28,976 bases of DNA from an uncultured Bacilli bacterium. Lineage in GTDB: Bacteria; Bacillota_I; Bacilli_A; RF39; UBA660. The stretch lies in the NCBI GenBank assembly GCA_934149245.1, contig CAKPER010000015.1:1-28976 (forward strand). The letters run 5' to 3'. The position numbers were made by a program, and so were the translations under genes. The notes beneath the pieces are model-generated. The model was not told the DNA's origin and did not search any database. It was given only the letters and a program-made list of their open reading frames with translations. Shown piece by piece: positions 16,459 through 24,038 of this stretch (the stretch's first letter is position 1; every line of letters starts with the position of its first letter).

Positions 16459-16485
16459 AGAGAACAAAAATTCCCTTTATATTTT
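16450..16485. terminator. Bidirectional terminator between the 85-aa gene and ftsX
   Basis: A perfect 11-bp stem (16450-16460 with 16475-16485) with a 14-nt loop. T-rich ends on both strands make it work both ways. It contains the stop codons of both convergent genes (16456-16458 and 16477-16479). Confidence 0.8.
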
Positions 16486-17379
16486 TAAATATTTCTTAAC
16501 AGCTTGCCATGAGCCAAACATACCAACAAGAATACCTATAACCATAAGTAATAAGGATGCTAAATAAACAAATGGTGTTGGTTGGATTAATCTTGCAAGA
16601 GATGAGTTAAATATTTTTCCTCCAAAGAAATCATATAATGAAGTATAACCATATACTGTTATTATTATTGGTAGAATTGAACCTATAAGTCCTAAGAATA
16701 ATCCTTCTATTACAAATGGTATTTTAATAGATATATTGGAAGCTCCAACTAATCTCATTATTTCTATTTCTCTTTTTCTAGCATAAATAGCAAGTTTAAT
16801 TGTGTTTGCTATTAAAAAGGCTGTTACTATAATTAGTGCTAATACTGCTATAATAGATACTTTTTTGACAACATCAAATATAGTGATAAGTTGATTTACC
16901 ATATCTTCTCCATAACTAACAGAGTTTACTTTATCCATCTTTTTTATTTTATTAGCCATATCTTTAATCTGTTCAACATCTTTTAATTTTAGTTCAAAAC
17001 TATCAAGTAATGGATTATTGTTCTCGCTCCAAGAGTTAACAATTGTAGAAAACACTTCATCTTCTTTAGCAAAATCACTTGCTTGTTCTTTTTTTGATTT
17101 AAATGTTAATTTTTCAACATTATTAGTATCTCTAATAGCTTTTTCTATCCTATTTGAATCTTGTTCTGTTGCATCACTATCTAAAAAGATAACCATAGTT
17201 ACATCTTTTCTTATTTGTTCTGTAAAATTTTCTACATTATAAGAAATAATTATAGAAAATGATACTACTATTAAAGTTATTGCTATACATGAAATAGATG
17301 CTAGTGATAAAGAAAAGTTTCTAATAACACTTTTAGCAGCATCTCTTATATATCTTCTTATTGTCCTAATACCTCTCAT
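16477..17379 (-). CDS. ftsX: Cell division ABC transporter subunit FtsX
   Basis: FtsX is the membrane part of the FtsEX complex, which controls peptidoglycan hydrolases during division. In this 300-residue protein a short cytoplasmic N-terminus (MRGIRTIRRYIRDAAKSV) leads to TM1 (about 20-42). An extracellular domain follows (about 45-165; VTMVIFLDSD and VEKLTFKSKKEQA typical). Three further transmembrane helices end in the conserved LLLMVIGILVGMFGSWQAVKKYL. I took the ATG at 17379, with AAAGGA upstream, over the TTG at 17400. It overlaps ftsE by 14 nt. Confidence 0.94.
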   Translation of the reverse strand: MRGIRTIRRYIRDAAKSVIRNFSLSLASISCIAITLIVVSFSIIISYNVENFTEQIRKDVTMVIFLDSDATEQDSNRIEKAIRDTNNVEKLTFKSKKEQASDFAKEDEVFSTIVNSWSENNNPLLDSFELKLKDVEQIKDMANKIKKMDKVNSVSYGEDMVNQLITIFDVVKKVSIIAVLALIIVTAFLIANTIKLAIYARKREIEIMRLVGASNISIKIPFVIEGLFLGLIGSILPIIITVYGYTSLYDFFGGKIFNSSLARLIQPTPFVYLASLLLMVIGILVGMFGSWQAVKKYLKI

Positions 17380-18061
17380 TATAATATGTTCCTTTCTCAA
17401 AATCTCTCTTTAATCTTCCTGATTCTATAACAATAACTCTTTTTCCCATTCTATTTACTATATCTCTATCATGCGTAGCCATAATGATAGTAGTTCCTAA
17501 ATTATTAATATTTTCCAATACTTTCATAATTTCCATAGATGTATCTGGATCTAAGTTACCTGTTGGCTCATCACATATTAATAACTTGGGATTATTAGCA
17601 ATTGCTCTTGCTATAACAACTCTTTGTTGCTCTCCTCCTGATAATTGATCTGGATATTGTCTTACTTTATTTTTAAGTCCTACTAAATCAAGTACTTCAA
17701 GTACTCTTTTTTGAATTTCAGTTTTATCATAGCCAAAAAGTTCTAGGACAAAGGCAACGTTTTCAAATACAGTTAATTTTTGTAGTAGTTTAAAATCTTG
17801 AAATACTACTCCGATTTTTCGTCTTAATATATATACTTTTCTATTTTTTAACTTTGCAACATCAATTCCACCAATCATTATTGAGCCTTTATCAGGTTTT
17901 TCTTCACGATAAAGCATTTTTATTAATGTGGATTTACCACTACCACTAGGTCCAATAACAAATACAAATTCTCCCTTTTTTATGCTTAAATTAAAATCAT
18001 ATAAGGCAACAACACCATTTTTATATGTTTTTTGCACATTATCTATTCTAATTAATTCCAT
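17366..18061 (-). CDS. ftsE: Cell division ATP-binding protein FtsE
   Basis: FtsE is the ATPase partner of FtsX. The 231-residue protein has Walker A GPSGSGKST, Q-loop in VFQDFKLL, signature LSGGEQQRV, Walker B LLICDEPTGNLD and the H-loop ATHD. The KNGVVALYDFNLSIKKGEFV N-terminus is typical of FtsE. Start choice is uncertain: ATG 18061 has a weak AGATGA upstream, and a GTG lies in frame at 18076. An extended -10 sits at 18095-18103. Confidence 0.94.
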   Translation of the reverse strand: MELIRIDNVQKTYKNGVVALYDFNLSIKKGEFVFVIGPSGSGKSTLIKMLYREEKPDKGSIMIGGIDVAKLKNRKVYILRRKIGVVFQDFKLLQKLTVFENVAFVLELFGYDKTEIQKRVLEVLDLVGLKNKVRQYPDQLSGGEQQRVVIARAIANNPKLLICDEPTGNLDPDTSMEIMKVLENINNLGTTIIMATHDRDIVNRMGKRVIVIESGRLKRDFEKGTYYNERY

Positions 18062-18094
18062 ATATTCATCTACCACACTTTCATTGCATTATTA

Positions 18095-18103
18095 ATTATA
18101 ACA
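18095..18103 (-). promoter_or_regulatory. Extended -10 promoter upstream of ftsE
   Basis: TGTTATAAT on the minus strand (TATAAT at 18095-18100, TGn extension at 18101-18103). No good -35, only A/T tracts. Confidence 0.45.
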
Positions 18104-18159
18104 AATATTTTTCTTTTTTTGATAGTTTTTCATAATTTTACATAATTTTATTATTTACT

Positions 18160-19041
18160 TTACATCCCACCATATATTTCATATGTATCTGTTATTAAGA
18201 AAAAGGCTCCATCATCTATTGTTTGAATAACTTCTTTAGCTTCATAATATTTTCTAGTAGGTATATTACACATTAATACTTTCTTTTTATCATCTCTGTA
18301 GCCACCCCTAGCATTAATTACGGTAACTCCATGTCCAAGAGCATAAGTAATATATTCACTTATTTCTTCAGATTTTTTAGTAACAATAAAAAATGTTTTG
18401 GAAGTAGAAGTTTCTAATATTACTCTATCTGTAACGGCAGAAGATATATATAGTGCTACTATAGCATATAAAACATTAGATATTCCAAATAACATTCCTC
18501 CTAGTAATACTATTATTCCATTGACTAACATACTAGCTTTACCAATAGATAAGCCAAATTTTTTGTACATGATTTGAGCTAGAGTTTGCACTCCACCTAC
18601 AGAAAAGCCACTTCTAATTATAATTCCGTTACCAAGTCCCATAAAAAAGCCACCAAAAAAGACTATGAGAAATAGTGATGTTTTATCTAAATGAACAAAC
18701 ATATTGAATATTTCTGTAAATTTCATAAAAACTGGTAATAAAATTACTCCAAATAGGCATTTTATAGCATATCTTTTTCCTAAAAATAGATAACCTAATA
18801 CTAGAGTGATTATTGAGAAGATAAAAACAAAAATACTCATATCCATACCACAGAGATTATTGACAATTAAAGATAGACCTGCTGATCCACCTGTAACTAT
18901 ATCACGAATGCTGAAAAAGACAGTAAAAGATAGAGCATAAATAAGTACTCCCCAAATAAATAAAGCACTTTTTTCTAAAAAATTATTTTTTTGTATTCTA
19001 TCAATTACATCTTCAACATTATTACTAACAACTTCTATCAT
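18160..19041 (-). CDS. YitT family membrane protein (second copy)
   Basis: A 293-residue YitT-family protein: N-terminal membrane domain (DUF161/YitT_membrane) with about six helices, and a C-terminal DUF2179 domain (about 220-293) carrying HGVTVINARGGYRDDKKKVL. Transport substrate unknown. Start ATG at 19041 with GGAG 9 nt upstream; the upstream yitT stop is 5 nt before. It is a paralogue of the gene at 19047-19934 and shares motifs such as GLGNGIIIRSGFSVGGVQTL. Confidence 0.92.
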   Translation of the reverse strand: MIEVVSNNVEDVIDRIQKNNFLEKSALFIWGVLIYALSFTVFFSIRDIVTGGSAGLSLIVNNLCGMDMSIFVFIFSIITLVLGYLFLGKRYAIKCLFGVILLPVFMKFTEIFNMFVHLDKTSLFLIVFFGGFFMGLGNGIIIRSGFSVGGVQTLAQIMYKKFGLSIGKASMLVNGIIVLLGGMLFGISNVLYAIVALYISSAVTDRVILETSTSKTFFIVTKKSEEISEYITYALGHGVTVINARGGYRDDKKKVLMCNIPTRKYYEAKEVIQTIDDGAFFLITDTYEIYGGM

Positions 19042-19046
19042 ACTAT

Positions 19047-19934
19047 CTAACTCCTTGAACTAACTTCATAAGCATCACAAGCTAAGAAAAAGATATTTTT
19101 ATCTATTTCCATAAGTCCTTCTTTTACTATAAAATATTGTCTAGTAGGAACAACTCCTAATAGTAAACTTTGTCTATCATTTGTATAACCACCTCTAGCA
19201 TTAATTATTGTAACACCCCCATTAGTGATGGAAAGTAAAAATTCTCTAACTTCGTCTTCTTTAGTTGTAACTATGTAAAAAGCTTTACTTTGAGAAATTC
19301 CAAGAACTACTCTATCGGTCATAAAACTAATTATGTATAGTACTAAAAAGCCATATAGTACTACTTCCCAAGAAAATACTAGTAATCCTGATAAAACAAC
19401 AATTCCATCTGATACCCAAGTTGCCTTTCCTAAACTAACTTTTGTATATTTAGAGACAATTTCCGTGATTACATCAGTTCCTCCGGTACTAAAATTAGTT
19501 TTATATATGAGTCCATATCCTATTCCTGTTAGAACACCTCCAAATATAGCAATAACTAGTATTTCAACATCATCAAATTTAACATATGGTACTAGATATG
19601 ATGTTAAGTATACAAGAAGGGGAAAAAGTAAAGACCCTACTAAAGCATTTCTTGCTTTTTTCCAACCTAGAAAAATATAACCTATACCTAGGAGAATAAT
19701 GTTTGCTACTAAAATGAATAGATAAGTTGGGATACCAAATTGTTTGAAAACAAGGGCTAGTCCTGAAACACCAAAACATACTATTCCATATTGAACAAAA
19801 AAGACATTATAAGAGAATGCAACAATAAAACATCCTAATATTAATAAAAGATATCTTTTAAACATATCTTTTTTATATATTGCTTCTATTAAGTCATTAA
19901 CACGCTTTTCTTTTATTTTTTTAAATATTTTCAA
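19047..19934 (-). CDS. YitT family membrane protein (first copy)
   Basis: A 295-residue YitT-family protein with the same arrangement as its neighbour: membrane helices then DUF2179 (GGVTIINARGGYTNDRQSLL). The start is a TTG at 19934: an in-frame TAA lies immediately upstream and GGAAG is 9 nt away, and the next ATG is 23 codons in. The ribosome-binding site overlaps the prfB stop (19941-19943). Two tandem yitT genes suggest duplication, but they have diverged well beyond recent. Confidence 0.9.
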   Translation of the reverse strand: MKIFKKIKEKRVNDLIEAIYKKDMFKRYLLLILGCFIVAFSYNVFFVQYGIVCFGVSGLALVFKQFGIPTYLFILVANIILLGIGYIFLGWKKARNALVGSLLFPLLVYLTSYLVPYVKFDDVEILVIAIFGGVLTGIGYGLIYKTNFSTGGTDVITEIVSKYTKVSLGKATWVSDGIVVLSGLLVFSWEVVLYGFLVLYIISFMTDRVVLGISQSKAFYIVTTKEDEVREFLLSITNGGVTIINARGGYTNDRQSLLLGVVPTRQYFIVKEGLMEIDKNIFFLACDAYEVSSRS

Positions 19935-19940
19935 TTAGCA

Positions 19941-21024
19941 TCACTTCCTTAATCCATTAATTATAAATTCATCTAACCAACCATCTAATACATCAAAAGC
20001 CCTACTAGTAGAATATCCTGATACATTATCAATAACTTTAGTATAAGGACATAAGATGTAACTTCTTTTTCCTGAACCAAAAGATATAGCTTCATTACTT
20101 TTCATGCTATTTATCTCATTATTTTTTTTCTCTAATTCTAAAGTATATAACTTACTTTTAAGTACTTCCATACAGTGCTCACGATTTTGAATTTGGCTTC
20201 TTTCATTTTGACAAGTGACAACTATTCCTGTAGGTAAATGAGTTATCCTAACAGCACTATCAGTCGTATTAACACCTTGTCCACCTGGTCCACTGCTTCT
20301 ATATATATCTATTTTTAAATCTTTTTCATTTATTTCAATAGTTGTATCTTTAGATATTTCTGGTACTACGCCAACTGATGCAAAGGAAGTATGTCTTCTT
20401 TTATTAGAATCAAAGGGACTTATTCTAACTAATCTATGAACACCAACTTCTCCTTTTAAGTAGCCGTAAGCATTGATACCTGAGACTTTAAACATAATGC
20501 TTTTTATGCCAACTTCTTCACCATCTTGCTTAAACATAAGTTCTATTTTATAGTTATTCTTTTCTAAATATCTGCTATACATTCTATAAAGCATACTAGC
20601 CCAATCACAAGACTCTGTTCCTCCTGCTCCAGCATGTATTTCCATAATACAGTTATTAGCGTCATATTCACCAGATAGATAAGTTTCAAGTTCTAGTGTT
20701 TCTAATTTTTTTAATGATTCATTATATTCTTCTTCAATAATAGGTATCATTTCGTCATCATCTGTTAATGATGATAATATTTCTATATTATTTTTTATAT
20801 CAGTTTCTATTTGAGAAATGGGCTCTATAATTCTATTTAAATAATTAACTTTGTCTATAATTTTATTAGCCCTATTTTTATCACTCCAAAAATTGATATC
20901 ATTTACCTCTTGTTCTAGTTTCTTTAGTTCTTGCTTCTTTTTATCTAATTCAAAGAGACCTCCTAATATTATCTAATCTTTCACTTATATCGTTATAACT
21001 ACTAATAATTTCTCTAACTAACAT
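19941..21024 (-). CDS. prfB: Peptide chain release factor 2 (programmed +1 frameshift)
   Basis: RF2 ends translation at UAA and UGA. It is encoded in two frames. Frame 0 starts at the ATG 21024 (AGGAGTGG upstream) and reads 24 codons ending ...NIRRSL before an in-frame TGA (20950-20952). After a +1 shift at CTT the second frame begins ELDKKKQEL... and runs to 19941, about 360 residues in total. The frameshift signal is at 20950-20964. Key motifs: the stop-codon tripeptide SPF (in RISPFDSN) and GGQ in SGPGGQGVNTTDSAV. An annotation that begins at the ATG at 20750 would lose the N-terminal ~90 residues. A single-frame reading would call this truncated; it is not. Confidence 0.95.
20950..20964 (-). 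promoter_or_regulatory. Programmed +1 frameshift signal in prfB
   Basis: On the minus strand AGGAGG (20959-20964), a 3-nt spacer, CTT (20953-20955), TGA (20950-20952): the internal Shine-Dalgarno, slippery Leu codon and in-frame UGA of RF2 autoregulation, with the same 3-nt spacing as in E. coli. The base after TGA is A here, versus C in the classical CUUUGAC. Confidence 0.95.
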
Positions 21025-21050
21025 CTTTCCACTCCTATCATTATACATGT

Positions 21051-21056
21051 ATTATA
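21051..21056 (-). promoter_or_regulatory. Possible -10 for prfB
   Basis: TATAAT on the minus strand; a second TATAAT is at 21040-21045. No recognisable -35 at either spacing, so the choice is open. Confidence 0.35.
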
Positions 21057-21065
21057 ACTTAAAAA

Positions 21066-21170
21066 GAAAAAAAAAGAAACCCCCGAATTACAAAGTTTCT
21101 TTAATTAGCAAAATTAAAAATATTATAAAAAAACTAAGAAACTAAATGTTTGGGGTATTTCTTTTTTATT
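21066..21170. terminator. Paired inverted-repeat terminators between the PLC-like gene and prfB
   Basis: Two hairpins. The first (21137-21166) has an AAGAAA/TTTCTT stem and, on the minus strand, T7 downstream. The second (21073-21102) has an 8-bp AAAGAAAC/GTTTCTTT stem and nine T. Each also has T-rich sequence on the other side. The two arms (21066-21103 and 21134-21170) are themselves ~75% inverted copies, so the whole can fold as one long hairpin with a 30-nt A/T loop. Confidence 0.6.
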
Positions 21171-21260
21171 ATGTAAATATGTATAGATATTGAAAATACT
21201 AATTTAATTAATTACTTTAAATTATTTTCTATTAGCTAAATATAATAAAGAATAATATTA

Positions 21261-22057
21261 TTAATTTTTTGTATTAGTTTTTTTCTTAGTTAATTTTAAA
21301 GGCTGATTATAGTTTGATATTACTTTACTAAAATCAGAAGAAAAACTATCTACTACTTCTGGTATAAAATTCAAGATATCATCTATATTAAATACCTTTA
21401 ATTCATTATTGGTTGCATAGCTTTCTTTAATATAATTATTAGTTGAATCTAGGACACTAGTGATATTTTTAGGATTTATTTCTTCAATAGAAATGTTTTC
21501 AAAATCAAAAGCAGCATTTTTTAAATTTTCATAATCAAAACCGTATTTAAAATATTCTAAAACTATCTTATTGATAGTAGTATAATCATCATAAATACTT
21601 GTTTCGGTATTAAGTGTCCATAAATCTTTGTAATTAATAATTTTACCATCTTTATGTAGGTTAACGTAAACGGCATTTTGGGTATAAACGGTTTCTTTAT
21701 AATCCCTATCTAAAAATGTAAACGATGTTTTGAATAAATCATTGAAAAATTTATAATCTGTATAAAGATGAAAGAAATAACCAATGGCTTTAAAATCACC
21801 ATTTTTTAAATCTATTTATCAAGAAATAAATCTAAATTAGGATATTTAACAATTTTATCTTCATTATCATTTTCCCTAAAATGAGTAGTTTTTTTCTGAA
21901 TTTCTTCATCAACATTAATTTCTTTATCAATTGAATCTACTATTAAATTACCTAGCAAAAAATCATTTTTGTTCTTTTGACTAATTTTGATACCAGATTC
22001 TTCTAATTTTTTTAGAAAATGCATTGCTGCTGTATGATGTACAACAAATGATGCCAT
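21261..22057 (-). pseudogene. Zn-dependent phospholipase C-like gene, split by one frameshift
   Basis: A gene reading as two parts. Residues 1-81 run from the ATG at 22057 (GGGAGG upstream) to a TAG at 21812-21814. The same protein continues in the -1 frame from about 21812 to the stop at 21261-21263 (183 more codons, open throughout when translated by hand), giving about 265 residues. The combined protein looks like the zinc-dependent phospholipase C/small hydrolase family: His pair in FVVHHTAAMHF, LLGNLIVDS, KKTTHFRE, and in the second part FKAIGYFFHLYTDYKFFNDL. One lost base near 21812-21815 (or two gained) explains it. No -1 slippery heptamer is present. It may be a real pseudogene or a sequencing error. 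Confidence 0.75.
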
Positions 22058-22082
22058 ATCTAAAACCTCCCTTCGTGTAGTT

Positions 22083-22111
22083 ATTTTAATATATATATTA
22101 GAAATTGTAAA
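22083..22111 (-). promoter_or_regulatory. Possible promoter of the PLC-like gene
   Basis: TTTACA (22106-22111), 17 bp, TAAAAT (22083-22088) on the minus strand. The -35 overlaps an inverted repeat (TTGTAAAGTA at 22105-22114 with TATTTACAA at 22122-22130; 9 pairs, one bulge). Confidence 0.5.
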
Positions 22112-22262
22112 GTATTAAAAGTATTTACAAAAAAAAAACTACAAAAGAGTGGTTAAATGTTAATAAATTGTTGGTGGATAATAAATAAATTTTTGATATT
22201 TACGATAATTTTTAAATAAATATATTTGAATAAATTGAAAACTAAAGTTTCTTTTACGTAAA

Positions 22263-22772
22263 TTATCTATGTACATGCCCTTTTATAAAAAGTAATATAT
22301 AATCAACAATCATTAAGCCACTTAATATTATTGTAATATAACTAGGTATTATAGGGATTAATTTATCTACTAACGGATTTATTATATATACTATAATTAA
22401 TGCACCTATTGCCCAAACTAAAGATATTTCTAAAGCTATATATTTTCCAATATGATATTTAAATTTGCTATAATCCCAAAAAGTAACTTTAAATATTTTT
22501 TCTATTATTACTCCTCCTAGATATTCTAATATAGTAAGAATAATAGTTATTGTTATTAGAAAAATTATTACTTCAATTATTTTATTAAAATGTAAATATT
22601 TAGCAAGAAGTTTATAAATAATAATTACTAATACAGCACCTATACCATAGATTGGAGTCCATGGGCCATATAAAATACCACTACCTATTTTTACTTTTTT
22701 TAAAAGGCTTACCACTACTTCAAAGATAAAACCTATAATAGAATATATAAAAAAAGCATTAACATAGTACAT
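22263..22772 (-). CDS. CmpB/DUF1113 family putative ABC transporter permease
   Basis: A 169-residue protein with about five transmembrane helices. It belongs to the family PF06541 (ABC_trans_CmpB, DUF1113): GPWTPIYGIGAV around residue 40 and EYLGGVIIEKIF with FWDYSKFKYHIGKYI in the middle are its signature. Function is not established; the family is widespread in Bacillota. GGTGAT lies 5 nt upstream of the ATG. A perfect 13-bp hairpin (22765-22798) spans the start codon, with the ribosome-binding site in its loop. Confidence 0.88.
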   Translation of the reverse strand: MYYVNAFFIYSIIGFIFEVVVSLLKKVKIGSGILYGPWTPIYGIGAVLVIIIYKLLAKYLHFNKIIEVIIFLITITIILTILEYLGGVIIEKIFKVTFWDYSKFKYHIGKYIALEISLVWAIGALIIVYIINPLVDKLIPIIPSYITIILSGLMIVDYILLFIKGHVHR

Positions 22773-22798
22773 AATATCACCAACTATATTATGTACTA
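22765..22798 (-). promoter_or_regulatory. Perfect 13-bp inverted repeat over the start of the CmpB-like gene
   Basis: TAGTACATAATAT (22765-22777) and its exact reverse complement (22786-22798), with an 8-nt loop. In the mRNA the loop carries the GGTG ribosome-binding site and the 3' arm carries the AUG (22772). A TATAAT (22809-22814) lies just upstream, so the hairpin might form at the very 5' end of the transcript. Confidence 0.8.
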
Positions 22799-22818
22799 AA
22801 TTAATAGAATTATACTAA

Positions 22819-23454
22819 TTATTTAAATTTTACGACATCTGCTACCATGTCACGATTAAGTTCTTCAGATATTTCTTTAATAAATAATCTATATAAAGGA
22901 TAACCTAGCATTTCTTCTATTTCATCTTGTAATTCTAATCTTACTTTAAAATTATATTCTGTTTTATCATTAAAACCATATCTAAAGAAGACATCTGTCA
23001 TTCTTCTTTCTAAGGTTGTAATTCCAGTTGGAAGTGATATAGAATCTGCTAGTTGAACTATTTTATCATATATATTAAACTTAGTATTTATTATATAATC
23101 TTCAACAACTGCTTTTTCCTCTTTAGAAATATCCCACTTTCCTATTACATCTTCTATTTTTTCTTCAAAGAAAGAGTGAGTTAAACATATTCTAGCAGCT
23201 TCAGTGTATCCTAAGTCGTTTAAATATTTATATCCTTCATAAATATGTTTTAAGCCACATCTTCCTACTCTTCTTCCTATATCATGTATGTAGCCAAAAG
23301 CCATAGCTTTATCACTATCTAAATTAAGAGCTTCGGCTATTTTTCCTGAAACATGACCTACAACTAAAGAATGTTCATACCACTGTCCAGGATTTAATTT
23401 ATTTGCCTCTCCTAAAAGCTCAAGAGCCTTATCAACAGTTAATATTTTTGTCAT
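22819..23454 (-). CDS. HD-domain phosphohydrolase
   Basis: A 211-residue protein with an HD domain: His28 and His34 in YEHSLVVGH, His57-Asp58 in YIHDIGRRVG, a later His in CLTHSFF, and Asp in QLADSI. These are typical metal ligands of HD hydrolases acting on nucleotides or related phosphates. The substrate is not predictable from sequence. It follows the DUF1653 gene by 1 nt, so the two are coupled. Confidence 0.85.
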   Translation of the reverse strand: MTKILTVDKALELLGEANKLNPGQWYEHSLVVGHVSGKIAEALNLDSDKAMAFGYIHDIGRRVGRCGLKHIYEGYKYLNDLGYTEAARICLTHSFFEEKIEDVIGKWDISKEEKAVVEDYIINTKFNIYDKIVQLADSISLPTGITTLERRMTDVFFRYGFNDKTEYNFKVRLELQDEIEEMLGYPLYRLFIKEISEELNRDMVADVVKFK

Positions 23455-23455
23455 A

Positions 23456-23716
23456 TTATTTATCCTCCAAATCTATATTTTTTTCTATTTCTTGCAATTC
23501 AAATCTGTATTTTTGTTTAACAGATGGATATTTTTCATGATCAACTTCACTCATAAACATAGGTAATGGTCTAATCCAAAGGCTATAGTCATCATATAGT
23601 TTTCTGTAAACTACATAATCAGTACCATCTTCAGAGTGATGAGCTATATCTATCACAAAATAATAATTTCCTTTAAAATGTTTATAAACTCTATTTTTTT
23701 CAATTTTTCTTTCCAT
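23456..23716 (-). CDS. DUF1653 family protein
   Basis: An 86-residue protein of the DUF1653 family: VYKHFKGNYYFVIDIAHHSE at the N-terminus, followed by VVYRKLYDDYSLWIRPLPMF, the most recognisable stretch. Function unknown; probably a small beta-barrel. AGGTGG lies 7 nt upstream of the ATG. First gene of a short unit with the HD gene 1 nt downstream. No confident promoter; TAAAAT boxes occur in the A/T-rich region upstream but with poor -35s. Confidence 0.9.
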   Translation of the reverse strand: MERKIEKNRVYKHFKGNYYFVIDIAHHSEDGTDYVVYRKLYDDYSLWIRPLPMFMSEVDHEKYPSVKQKYRFELQEIEKNIDLEDK

Positions 23717-24036
23717 ATAAATACCACCTTTTGATTTTAATATTTTATTGATAATTAATCTATTGAAATACTTTTATTTAGTTTTATATACTTAAAAGTA
23801 ATCTAATTTTAACATATTTTTAGTTTGAATTAAAGAATTATTTAGTATATTTTCTATGATAATATAGATATTAATTTACCTAATATTTAAGAGTAAGAGT
23901 AACAATTATATTTTTTTAGTTGTATATGAGGCTTTTTTAAAGTAATACTAAATGGATTATTAAATAATTATAAATTAATTACTATATAGTATTATTTTTT
24001 TATAGGTATATTAAAAGATTAGCTGTTAATTGCTAA
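23717..24036. other. 320-bp A/T-rich intergenic region
   Basis: No credible open reading frame. On the plus strand, TTGAAA (23763-23768), 18 bp, TATACT (23787-23792) looks promoter-like, and 23943-23950 with 23987-23994 form an 8-bp stem (36-nt loop) followed by seven T at 23995-24001, terminator-like. Together they would frame a ~200-nt plus-strand RNA, but this could be chance in such A/T-rich DNA. The right end holds the transporter terminator (24013-24038). Confidence 0.35.
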
Positions 24037-24038
24037 TC
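24013..24038 (-). terminator. Terminator of the Bce-type transporter operon
   Basis: GATTAGC (24032-24038 on the minus strand), 8-nt loop, GCTAATC (24017-24023), then four T: perfect 7-bp stem reaching into the permease stop codon. Confidence 0.75.

Noticed and set aside
19579..19779. Second minus-strand open frame inside the yitT gene
   Set aside because: Out-of-frame shadow; yitT is continuous and family-like.
21800..21820. Programmed -1 frameshift in the PLC-like gene
   Set aside because: No X XXY YYZ heptamer before the stop; a simple base loss explains it better.
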